A stretch of DNA of 64,000 nt. Origin: Azospirillum sp. B21. GTDB lineage: Bacteria; Pseudomonadota; Alphaproteobacteria; Azospirillales; Azospirillaceae. The position numbers and the translations under genes are program-made. Below are positions 49,401-56,188 of this stretch, piece by piece (position 1 is the first letter of the stretch; the number at the start of each line of letters is the position of its first letter). Location: positions 30,095 to 94,094 of the forward strand of contig NZ_VTTO01000011.1 in assembly GCF_008364825.1 (NCBI RefSeq), in the 5' to 3' direction. Below the pieces are notes generated by a model. The model was not told the DNA's origin. It saw nothing but the letters and a program-made list of their open reading frames with translations, and did not search any database.

Positions 49401-49789
49401 TCCGGCACTGGGATTGGAACCAGCCCGGCAACATCCGCGACTACGTCACCGCCATCAACCGCATCCGCCGCGAGAACCCGGCGCTGCAGCAGTTCACCAA
49501 CCTGCGCTTCTACAACGCCTTCGACGACAACATCCTGCTCTACGGCAAGATGACGGCGGCCAAGGACAATGTGATCCTGATCGCAGTGAACCTCGACCCT
49601 CACAACGGCCATGGCGGTACCATCGAAGTGCCGCTGTGGGAACTCGGCCTGCCCGACGGTGCCCATGTCCAGGTGGAGGATCTGTTCAGCGGCCACCGCT
49701 TCACCTGGATCGGCAAGTTCCAGCATGTGTGGCTCGATCCCCACCGCAACCCCGCGGCAATCTGGCGTATCGTGCCGCCGGGGGTGTGA
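46469..49789 (+). CDS. glgE: GH13 alpha-amylase-like domain fused to GlgE maltosyltransferase
   Basis: This 1,106-residue protein joins two GH13-clan enzymes. Residues about 1-420: DFVINHTS, GFRCDAAYQ (nucleophile near 177), FFAETLG (acid/base near 205) and FPESHDTD (near 260), so this half retains a full catalytic set. Residues about 440-1106 are GlgE: an N-terminal Ig-like region (IENVYPELDGGRFAIKRAVG), YFPPIHPIGRAFRKGKNN, FRVDNPHTKP (nucleophile near 834), LAEAFTRP (near 864) and FANTPDI (near 921). GlgE transfers maltosyl from maltose-1-phosphate to alpha-glucan. Common partner genes treS and glgB are not in the window. The first half may trim or debranch the glucan, which is inference. 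Confidence 0.88.
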   Translation: MSIAGPRIYNLFPTLAGPVRDWAGHLPRIQGMGFDWIFLNPIHQPGFSGSLYAVKDPYRLHDALRGGSHESDDELLRRFTAEAGAHGQSVMMDFVINHTSRDALLVDRHPDWYKRDADGDLHRPGAVDPNNTAHVTVWGDLASLDYDRAESRAGLIGYWSDYLRHYIGLGVKGFRCDAAYQVPAEVWKSLIDAAHAVNPEVKFFAETLGCTVEQVRELCGAGFDFLFNSAKWWDFKADWLLDQYEEFRWIAPSIAFPESHDTDRLAAEVGSQDAVRLAAQLKMHYLFAASFSTGVLMPVGYEYGFTRKLDVVRSSPADWEQPKLDLTGFIGAVNAMKAATPALNVEGPQRRVTSPHSPVLGLIRQVDGAALDQPDGCAILVLNPDENRPHTLDVGPILAATGGTYEAFEDVTPEADPLPMEPGAPMMLRPMELRVFRARAARSHPVELHDVEEREWMDSIAAGRMTIENVYPELDGGRFAIKRAVGDVMEVWADIYTDGTFVLAASVMYKADGDDEWSEAPMRFHENDRWVGRVPLTRNARYTYSIEAWRDVWESWRADFKKKVDAGMVVDLELVEGRRFVEQALDLNHGDGRAALEAVIERMQSLAGREAIDYALSDEPRRVMALYGERQYKSRYVRELEVYVDRTAGAYSAWFEIFPRSASPDPSRPGTFDDVVNLLPMVRDMGFDVLYFPPIHPIGRAFRKGKNNTLNPGPDDPGVPYAIGAEEGGHDAIDPMIGDFDGFRRLVREAKRHGIEIALDFAVQCSPDHPWVKEHPHWFYWRPDGTIRYAENPPKKYQDIVNVSFYRQSYPDLWYALRDVVLMWCKEGVRIFRVDNPHTKPFPFWEWMIREVQDRYPDALFLAEAFTRPKLMKRLAKVGFTQSYSYFTWRNTKPELTEYLTELTQGESREYMRPNFFANTPDILPKILTQGGRPAHMMRAVLAATLAGVYGLYGPYLLCEAEAYPGKEEYNHSEKYEVRHWDWNQPGNIRDYVTAINRIRRENPALQQFTNLRFYNAFDDNILLYGKMTAAKDNVILIAVNLDPHNGHGGTIEVPLWELGLPDGAHVQVEDLFSGHRFTWIGKFQHVWLDPHRNPAAIWRIVPPGV

Positions 49790-49807
49790 AAGCTCTGGCG
49801 ACGGAGG

Positions 49808-49923
49808 CCCCCTCCCCATCCCTCCCCGCTTTGCGGGAGAGGGGGTAGGACGCTTGCAGAAGTGATGTGGAAGACAACGGCAGTCCCCTCTCCCGCGTAA
49901 GCGGGGGAGGGTTAGGGAGGGGG
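49808..49923. repeat. Pair of inverted GC-rich REP-like repeats
   Basis: Two similar units, 49808-49849 and 49884-49923, lie head to head downstream of glgE. Each has a core such as CCCCGCTTTGCGGGAGAGG, and the second is the reverse complement of the same pattern. They resemble REP/BIME elements and may act as hairpins in the 3' region. Confidence 0.5.
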
Positions 49924-49950
49924 CAACCGATCCCGCCACTTCACAACAAA

Positions 49951-49975
49951 AAAACGGCCCCGAAGGGCCGCTTTT
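49951..49975. terminator. Bidirectional intrinsic terminator
   Basis: CGGCCC, loop CGAA, GGGCCG with flanking AAAA and TTTT tracts lies between the convergent glgE and the small gene at 49996, terminating both. Confidence 0.8.
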
Positions 49976-49995
49976 CAATTCAGTCCACCCGCCGG

Positions 49996-50244
49996 TCAGC
50001 GGCGGCGGATCATCGTCACGCCGCCGACGGTTTTGTCGAGAAAGGCGATCATAGTGTCCGGCTTGTGGCCCACGGAAGAGGCGGCGAAGGCCATCCACCA
50101 GCGCGCCATCGGGGTTGTCCAACCATAACGGTCGGCGATGTCCTGAACATCCAGGGTAGAGGTCATGGTCGTCTGGGCAGTCGTCTTGGCGCCGGCCGCG
50201 CGGGCCGCACCGGACGGGGTAACCTGGGATTCGACGCTGTGCAT
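49996..50244 (-). CDS. Small hypothetical protein
   Basis: The 82-residue protein starts at ATG 50244 after a strong GGGAGGAACC ribosome site. Ala/Thr-rich residues 1-30 come before a conserved-looking stretch DIADRYGWTTPMARWWMAFA. It ends with the basic MIRRR tail. There is no signal peptide and no recognised family. A single hydrophobic face is possible but not a clear membrane helix. Confidence 0.6.
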   Translation of the reverse strand: MHSVESQVTPSGAARAAGAKTTAQTTMTSTLDVQDIADRYGWTTPMARWWMAFAASSVGHKPDTMIAFLDKTVGGVTMIRRR

Positions 50245-50512
50245 GGTTCCTCCCAACGGGGACATTCGGTGTCCGCCTGCGCGGTACCTTATCCTTCAAC
50301 CACCGGAAGGGGCAGAGAGGCTTTGGTGCTAACGGGTACTATACCTTTGGCTGCAAAGCCGGATGGCGCCGGGGCATCCTTGGGATAGGCGGATCAGATA
50401 ATATTAGCGTTTCCAATGCGCTGAGCGGGGTACTCGGGCATGACGGCGGCAAATGATTGCCCGACCGTTCCATCCAAGCATGTCACCATGTCGCACTCTT
50501 GTCCCCGTCCCC

Positions 50513-51505
50513 TCACTTGGCGGCGAGCAGAGCCCGCGGGGCGCGGTCGGCGCCGCTCGCCAGCGGCATCTTCGGGTTCCCGATCCAGGCGACGATGTCG
50601 TTCACCACCAGCCCGCCCTTCAGGTCGCGCAGCAGCATATGATAGCCGTCGGGATACACCGCGACGACGTGCCGTCCGCCGGCCTCGAAGTCCTTCAGCG
50701 CACGCTCCACCGGCCGCGGCGGCAGCACCTCCTCATGCGCGCCGTAGAGCACCAGCGATGGTGTCTGCAACTGCTGGCAAGCGTCGAGCGCCGCACCCAT
50801 CAGGTCGGTCAGCCCCTCCAGCGCATCGACACGCGAACCCTTGATGACCAGCGGATCGCGGCCCAGCGCCCGCAGCATCTCGATGTTGTCGGACGGCTTG
50901 ATGTTCATGTCGCGCGGCGGGTGCACCACCATGCCGGGCACCAGATTGTAGGTGACCCACAGGGCGGCGCGCGGGAAGAAGCCCATCGCCTGCCGGCCCC
51001 AGACCGCGGGGGCTACAAGGATTGTGCCGTCGACCTTGGGCGGGTTGGGGCCGGTCATGGATGTGAGCACCACCGCACCGCCCATGCTTTCGCCCATCAG
51101 ATAGACCGGCACGCCGGGATGACGCTTGCGCACCATCTCCACCGCGGTGGCGGCGTCACTGACCAGGGTCGGCGTGCCGGCCCAGACGCCGCGGTCGCGG
51201 GTGGCGCCGAAACCGCGCTGGTCGTAGGCGTAGGTGGCGATGCCGGCCGCGGCGAACTCGCGGCCGGCGCCGTCGAAGGCGTTGGAATAGTCGTTGTAGC
51301 CGTGCAGGGCCACCACGGCGGCTCGCACATGGCCGTGGGCCGGAAGCCAGGAGCGCATCGGCAGCTCGAAGCCGTCGGCGGCGATCAGAACCTTGTCGTT
51401 CAGCTGCGGCTGGACGACGGCCGTTCCCATCGGCTGGAAATTCGCGGCACAGCCGCCAAGCAGAAGTCCCAGCCCGAGAACAGCCGCCAATCCGCTACGC
51501 CGCAT
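50513..51505 (-). CDS. Lipoprotein alpha/beta hydrolase (lysophospholipase-like)
   Basis: The 330-residue protein has a lipoprotein signal ending in LLGGC (Cys19), so it is probably anchored in the envelope. The hydrolase fold is shown by VVALHGYNDYSNAF (oxyanion region), AYDQRGFGATRDRG and the nucleophile motif GESMGG with Ser140. The Asp is likely in the VLYGAHEEVLP region and the His in DGYHMLLRD. The family acts on esters such as monoacylglycerols. It overlaps by 11 bases the upstream ABC ATPase gene on the same strand, so the two are probably cotranscribed. The physiological substrate is unknown. Confidence 0.86.
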   Translation of the reverse strand: MRRSGLAAVLGLGLLLGGCAANFQPMGTAVVQPQLNDKVLIAADGFELPMRSWLPAHGHVRAAVVALHGYNDYSNAFDGAGREFAAAGIATYAYDQRGFGATRDRGVWAGTPTLVSDAATAVEMVRKRHPGVPVYLMGESMGGAVVLTSMTGPNPPKVDGTILVAPAVWGRQAMGFFPRAALWVTYNLVPGMVVHPPRDMNIKPSDNIEMLRALGRDPLVIKGSRVDALEGLTDLMGAALDACQQLQTPSLVLYGAHEEVLPPRPVERALKDFEAGGRHVVAVYPDGYHMLLRDLKGGLVVNDIVAWIGNPKMPLASGADRAPRALLAAK

Positions 51506-52493
51506 GGACTACCCCTGTGTTGCCGTGCGCACCACCCGTCAGTTGGAGGAATATATCCTCCAGATCCGATTCCTCGGTCGTGACATCGATGATCCCGATG
51601 CCCGATGCGGCAAGAGCCGACAGGATGGCGCCCGCGCGCTGCCGGCTGGGCTGGTAGCGGACAACCATGCGCCGCGGCTCCGGCAACTCCACCGTGTAGC
51701 CTTCCAGCGAAGGCGGCGCGGCCGACAGGTCACGGTCCAGCGTCAGGCACAGCGCCTTGTTGTCCACCCGGCGCAGCAGGGTCCGCGTCGGTTCGCAGGC
51801 CACCACCTGCCCATGGTTGATGATGGCGATGGTGTCGCACAGCTCCTCCGCCTCCTGAAGGTAGTGGGTGGTCAGCAGCACGGTGGTGCCGGACTTGTTG
51901 AGCGTGCGCACATAGTCCCAGAGTTGGCGGCGCAGCTCCACGTCGACGCCGGCGGTCGGCTCGTCCAGGATCAGCACCGGCGGGGTGTGCACCATCGCCT
52001 TCGCCACCATCAGCCGGCGCTTCATGCCGCCCGACAGCGAGCGGGCATGGGCGTCAGCCTTGTCGGCCAGCCCGACGGCGTCCAGCAACTCCTCCGTCCG
52101 GCGCTCTTTCTTCGGCACGCCGTAGAGGCCGGCCTGAAGCTCCAGCATCTCGCGCGGGGTGAAGAAGGGGTCCATGTTCAGTTCCTGCGGCACCACGCCG
52201 ATGGAGGCGCGGGCGCGTCGCGGCTGCTCCGACACCTCGTGGCCCCAGATGCTGGCGGTGCCGCCGGTCTTGTTCACGAGCCCGGCAAGGATATTGATCA
52301 TCGTCGACTTGCCGGCGCCGTTGGGGCCGAGAAGCCCGAACAGAGACCCGCGCGGAATGGCGAGGTCGATTCCCTTCAGCGCATGCTTCGGCCCGGCCTT
52401 GCCGGTCGGCTGGTAGATCTTGGTCAGGCCGCGCAGCTCCACCGCGTTGGCCGGGAGCGAGACGGGCGTGGGGGTATCGGTGGGCGCGGCCAT
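51495..52493 (-). CDS. ABC transporter ATP-binding protein (ABC-2 export type)
   Basis: The protein has 332 residues from ATG 52493 (AGGA just upstream); a longer frame to 52610 is not supported. It has Walker A GPNGAGKST near 55-62, the VVPQELNMDPFFTPREML Q-loop region, LSGGMKRRL signature, LILDEPTAGVDVE Walker B and a TTHYLQEAEELC switch. The C-terminal 80 residues form an additional regulatory domain typical of drug, lipid or O-antigen ABC-2 exporters. No membrane permease is next to it; it may lie elsewhere. It is not the type I (RTX) exporter kind, which would carry an N-terminal membrane domain. Confidence 0.9.
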   Translation of the reverse strand: MAAPTDTPTPVSLPANAVELRGLTKIYQPTGKAGPKHALKGIDLAIPRGSLFGLLGPNGAGKSTMINILAGLVNKTGGTASIWGHEVSEQPRRARASIGVVPQELNMDPFFTPREMLELQAGLYGVPKKERRTEELLDAVGLADKADAHARSLSGGMKRRLMVAKAMVHTPPVLILDEPTAGVDVELRRQLWDYVRTLNKSGTTVLLTTHYLQEAEELCDTIAIINHGQVVACEPTRTLLRRVDNKALCLTLDRDLSAAPPSLEGYTVELPEPRRMVVRYQPSRQRAGAILSALAASGIGIIDVTTEESDLEDIFLQLTGGAHGNTGVVHAA

Positions 52494-52682
52494 TGATCCT
52501 GAACCATGATGTTTGCGGTTGGCGAAAAAGCCCGGCGATCCGGTGGTTTCCCCCGTTGATCCGCGGCGCGCGATGGGTATCATCCGGCCCGCGCGCGCGG
52601 AACCTCTCAACGGGGGCCCGGACAGCGGGCGCGTCCACGATGGCGTGAACCGGCGCGCCTGTCAAAACAGAGGATGACTGCC

Positions 52683-52862
52683 ATGCAGCCGACCGAGACG
52701 ATCCTTGTTGAAACCTCGACCGTCGGGTGCGACGGCGGCGGCGGCGCGCTGGGCCATCCGCTGGTCTATCTGACGCTGGATCGCGAAGGGCAGGTGGAAT
52801 GCCCCTACTGCTCGCGCATCTACAAGCTGAAGGAAGGCGCCAAGGTCGCCCACGGTCATTGA
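52683..52862 (+). CDS. Zinc-finger protein of the NDUFS6-like (zf-CHCC) family
   Basis: The 59-residue protein starts at ATG 52683, nine bases after AGAGG; ATG 52674 is an alternative. The sequence GHPLVYLTLDREGQVECPYC ends with CxxC, and an upstream Cys and His complete the CHCC pattern (C in VGCDGG, H in LGHP). Relatives in alphaproteobacteria associate with the respiratory complex I NDUFS6 subunit. The protein is probably cytoplasmic. It converges with the kinase gene at a GC hairpin. Confidence 0.82.
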   Translation: MQPTETILVETSTVGCDGGGGALGHPLVYLTLDREGQVECPYCSRIYKLKEGAKVAHGH

Positions 52863-52890
52863 TCCAAGGGCACTGACTGACCTTCGGCCG

Positions 52891-52913
52891 GGCCGCCCCG
52901 CTTACGGGCGGCC
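52891..52913. terminator. GC hairpin between convergent genes
   Basis: The inverted repeat GGCCGCCC / GGGCGGCC has a seven-base loop and covers the 3' end of the kinase gene. No T-run follows, so it is a weak terminator call. Confidence 0.35.
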
Positions 52914-54626
52914 GGCCAGCAGGACCAGCACCGCAAGCGCCAGTAGCGCCGACAGCCCCTGCCAGAAGGCCAGCGGGTTGCGGTCGATCAGCGGCCGGCG
53001 CCGCGCGCCCGGGCCATGCCTGCGCGGGTGGCGCAGGTCGTACAGGTACTCCGACAATTCCTGATAGCGCTTGGCCGGGTCCGGATGGACAGCCTTGCGC
53101 AGCACCCCGTCCAGCCAGACGGGAATGTCCCGCTCGTCGTGCAAGGCGGTGCGGTAGACAAGTTTGCGCTGGCGCACCCGCGTGGTGGCCGTCGCCGCAT
53201 CGCCGCCATAGGGCAGCCGGCCGGTCAGCATCTGGTAGGCGATGACTCCCAGCGCATAGAGATCCGACGCCGGCGTTCCGCCTTCGCCCAGGAAATATTC
53301 CGGCGCCGTGTACTGCACGGTCCCCAGGATTTCGCTGCGGTCGGCGTCGGGCATCGTCTCCAGGATGCCGGGCACCAGAACCGAACCGAAATCGACGATC
53401 TTCACGGTGCCGGTGCGGTCGATCATCACGTTGTCGGGCCGCAGGTCCTGGTGCAGCATCTCCAGCCGATGGAAGGCCTGCAGCCCCTTGCCGATCTGCT
53501 CGACGATGGCGCGCACCGTGGGCAGGTCGGGGCTGGGGTGGTCGCGCATCCACTGGGTCAGCGTCTGCCCCTCGATGTACTCTGTGGCGACATAAAGGTG
53601 GCGGCGCGGACGGCTTTGCGGCGGCGGCTTCAACACATGGGGGCTGTTCACCCGCCGGGCGATCCATTCCTCCATCAGGAAGCGGCGCAGATGGGCGCGG
53701 TCGTCGCGCCGGTCGATGGCCGGAATCTTCAGCACCACCGCCGGTCCGCCATCGCCATCCTGGGCGAGATAGACGTGGCTGCGGCTGCTGGCGTGCAGTT
53801 CCCGCAGGATTCGGTACCCTTCGAACTCTGTCCGTGGTTCCAGCAGCGGCGGCAGGGGAAGGTCGGAGAGGCGGTGGAACAGGTCGCCGGCATCGGGAGC
53901 GGGTACGGCGTCGACGCGCAGGATCTGGATCGTCAGGTTGTCCGCGCTGCCGCGGCGAAGCGCCTCCTCGACCGCGAGTCGCGCCGCCTGGTCGAGATCC
54001 TCCGGGTGTTCGGAAATCGTGCTGACTAAAAAATCGGCATCGATATGCTCGTAGACGCCGTCGGTCGCCAGCAGGAAGACATCGCCCGGCTCCACCGCCA
54101 CCTCGCGGTAGTCGATCTCCAGATGTGGCGCCACGCCCATCGCCCGGCCGAGATAGCTGACCTCCGACGAGACGACCACCCGGTGATCGGTGGTCAACTG
54201 TTCCAGCGACCGGCCGACGATGCGGTAGATGCGGGAATCGCCGACATGGAACAGGTGCGCCGTGGCCGATTTCAGCACGAGCGCGCTCAGCGTGCAGGCA
54301 TAGCCGCGGTCCTGATCGTAGCGGTATTCGCTGCGCCGGTTCTGGGCGTGAAGCCAGGAGTTGGTCGCGGTCAGCACGCGCTGCCCCGCCGTCTTCACCG
54401 ACCAGCTTTCCGGCGTGCAGTAATAGTCGGTCAGGAAACTCTTCACCGCGGATTCGCTGGCGATGTGGCTGACCGGGCTGCTGCTGATGCCGTCGGCCAG
54501 CGCCACGGCGATGCCCTTCATTCCCAACAGCGGCGCCACCGGGATCAGGGCGCCGTGAAAGTCCTGGTTGGCGTCCTTCCGCCCCTTGTCGGACCATTGG
54601 CCGATGGAGATTCGCAACTCTTTCAC
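52902..54626 (-). CDS. PP2C phosphatase-Ser/Thr kinase fusion with C-terminal membrane helix
   Basis: The 574-residue protein holds two opposed activities. PP2C (about residues 5-240): DANQDFHG, VALADGISSS, HVGDSRIYR and LLATDGVYEH supply metal-binding Asp residues. Kinase (about 265-530): VVLKIP lysine near 297, EYIEGQTL hinge, HQDLRPDNVMI catalytic loop (the Arg of HRD is a Gln), VDFGS magnesium loop and TVQYTAPEYF. A single hydrophobic helix near 545-570 may anchor it to the membrane. Such fusions lie beside nitrate/nitrite genes in Pseudomonas. The next upstream gene is a formate/nitrite channel, but a terminator lies between them. Confidence 0.9.
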   Translation of the reverse strand: MKELRISIGQWSDKGRKDANQDFHGALIPVAPLLGMKGIAVALADGISSSPVSHIASESAVKSFLTDYYCTPESWSVKTAGQRVLTATNSWLHAQNRRSEYRYDQDRGYACTLSALVLKSATAHLFHVGDSRIYRIVGRSLEQLTTDHRVVVSSEVSYLGRAMGVAPHLEIDYREVAVEPGDVFLLATDGVYEHIDADFLVSTISEHPEDLDQAARLAVEEALRRGSADNLTIQILRVDAVPAPDAGDLFHRLSDLPLPPLLEPRTEFEGYRILRELHASSRSHVYLAQDGDGGPAVVLKIPAIDRRDDRAHLRRFLMEEWIARRVNSPHVLKPPPQSRPRRHLYVATEYIEGQTLTQWMRDHPSPDLPTVRAIVEQIGKGLQAFHRLEMLHQDLRPDNVMIDRTGTVKIVDFGSVLVPGILETMPDADRSEILGTVQYTAPEYFLGEGGTPASDLYALGVIAYQMLTGRLPYGGDAATATTRVRQRKLVYRTALHDERDIPVWLDGVLRKAVHPDPAKRYQELSEYLYDLRHPRRHGPGARRRPLIDRNPLAFWQGLSALLALAVLVLLAGRP

Positions 54627-54644
54627 GATGCCGGTCCCGTCACG

Positions 54645-54672
54645 AAAAACCCCGGCCCGAACCGGACCGGGG
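54645..54672 (-). terminator. Intrinsic terminator for the formate/nitrite channel gene
   Basis: Read on the minus strand, a 9-bp stem with one mismatch (arms 54650-54658 and 54664-54672) ends in TTTTT at 54649-54645. It lies just after the channel gene stop and before the kinase start. Confidence 0.75.
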
Positions 54673-54699
54673 TCGTTTCAAAAGCTGGAGGAGGGCGCG

Positions 54700-55536
54700 T
54701 CACTCGGCCGGCTGCAAACCGGTCTGCTGCAGGCGGCGCTTCGGCGCGGTGCGGACATGGGTGGCGTAGAGCGTCAGGCCGGTGAAGGCCAGCCCGCCGA
54801 CCAGATTGCCGAGCACCGTCGGCAGTTCGTTCCAGATCATGTAGTCCATGACCGAGAAGTTGCCGCCCATCAGCATCGCCGACGGGAACAGGAACATGTT
54901 CACCACCGAATGCTCGAAGGTCATGCCGAAGAACAGCATGATCGGCATCCACATGGCGATCACCTTGCCGCTGACGGAGGTGGAGATCATCGCCCCCACC
55001 ACGCCGGTGGAGACCATCCAGTTGCACAGCACGCCGCGCAGGAAGATGGTCAGCATGCCTGCGGCACCATACTGCGCGTAGCCCAGCGTCCGGTTCTCGC
55101 CGATATGCGAGATGACGGAGCCGACCTTGTCCGGCGGGGTGGAAAAGCCGTAGGTGAAGACGATCGACATCATCACGGCCACCGTCAGCGCGCCCAGGAA
55201 GTTGCCGAGGAAGACCAGCCCCCAGTTGCGCAGGATGCCGCCGACGGTCACGCCGGGCCGCTTGTCGATCAGCGCCAGCGGCGTCAGCACGAACACGCCC
55301 GTCAGCAGGTCGAAGCCCAGCAGATACAGCATGCAGAAGCCGACCGGGAACAGGATGGCGCCGATGATCGGGAACCCCGTCTGGACCGTGACCGTGACGG
55401 CGAAGACCGCTGCGAGCGCCAGGATCGCACCCGCCATGAATGCCCGGATGACGGTGTCGCGGGTGGACATGAAAATCTTGGATTCGCCGGCATCCACCAT
55501 TTTGGTGACGAACTCGGAGGGCACCAAATACGACAT
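54700..55536 (-). CDS. Formate/nitrite (FNT) channel
   Basis: The 278-residue protein starts at ATG 55536 with AAGGGGA upstream. It has six hydrophobic helices, as in the FNT pentamer. The N-terminal helix FMSTRDTVIRAFMAGAILA, the conserved LTGVFVLTPLA, RGVLCNWMVSTGVV and MTFEHSVVNMFLFP match FocA/NirC. The central His lies in FEHSVVN, as in the family. The transported anion (formate, nitrite or both) cannot be decided. Because a nitrate/nitrite-linked kinase-phosphatase lies downstream, nitrite is a reasonable guess. It is divergent from a GGDEF/EAL gene across about 650 bases. Confidence 0.9.
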   Translation of the reverse strand: MSYLVPSEFVTKMVDAGESKIFMSTRDTVIRAFMAGAILALAAVFAVTVTVQTGFPIIGAILFPVGFCMLYLLGFDLLTGVFVLTPLALIDKRPGVTVGGILRNWGLVFLGNFLGALTVAVMMSIVFTYGFSTPPDKVGSVISHIGENRTLGYAQYGAAGMLTIFLRGVLCNWMVSTGVVGAMISTSVSGKVIAMWMPIMLFFGMTFEHSVVNMFLFPSAMLMGGNFSVMDYMIWNELPTVLGNLVGGLAFTGLTLYATHVRTAPKRRLQQTGLQPAE

Positions 55537-56188
55537 GACAAGTCCCCTTGGAACATGTGCTGAAAGAACGGCAAGCAGCGTCGGGTCCGGCCCGCGCGGC
55601 ACCGGTCCGGTGCGGGGGCAGGAAAAGAAGGACGCGTTGCATGTGATTTGGGTGCGGGCCGAGCCTTTGGCCTCGCGCTGGTCAAGCCGCCGTTGGCTTG
55701 CCGCCGACAACTTTGCACGGCGCGTGCCAGTCCGCCGGATGCGCGGAAACGGGCCGATTTCCTCAGCCGGGGGGCTTGTCGATGCCGACGCTCGCTTTTG
55801 CGATTGCTCACACATTGTGCGGTTGTGAGTAAAAATCAGCCATTCGCATAGGAATGACTGTGATCGTATGGCAGGGGGCGCCATCGCCTGCTCGGGGCGA
55901 AGTCTTTCAGACTTTCAATATAGTGCGCACAAATGAGCTTTTCCGATCAATGGCTTGCCTCACTGTACCGGCAAGACCCCTGCTCATTGGACAGGATGGG
56001 TTACCTTTTTGTTATATTTTCCCTTCGTACTATGCCACAGTATCACCGATGGCGCTTGACGGGCGTTGTCGGACCGACGTCTACTTTGCCGCATTGCGGA
56101 AAGGTGGAGATTCCACAATCGTTGTTTGAGTTGTACGCTTATGTTGTTTCCAGGCGGTTCGGGATTGGCGTCGGATGAGGCGCGGGCA
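55537..56188. other. Intergenic region between FNT channel and GGDEF/EAL gene
   Basis: About 650 bases separate the two divergent genes. The first half is GC-rich without a recognisable gene. From about 55850 the sequence becomes AT-rich, with a promoter-like site near 55987-56015 and the ribosome site GAGG before ATG 56189. I saw no FNR or NtrC-type dyad. Confidence 0.5.
55987..56015 (+). promoter_or_regulatory. Candidate sigma-70-type promoter
   Basis: TTGGAC at 55987-55992 and TGTTAT at 56010-56015 are separated by 17 bases, in an AT-rich stretch upstream of the GGDEF/EAL gene. Confidence 0.3.

Noticed and set aside
47186..50299. A 1,037-residue minus-strand frame over glgE
   Set aside because: It is antisense to a clearly functional enzyme, has no domain and spans the terminator.
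51495..52493. ABC ATPase as the exporter of the giant RTX protein
   Set aside because: It has no fused membrane domain or C39-like part, and its C-terminal extension fits ABC-2 exporters; it is also 22 kb away with no MFP or TolC partner.
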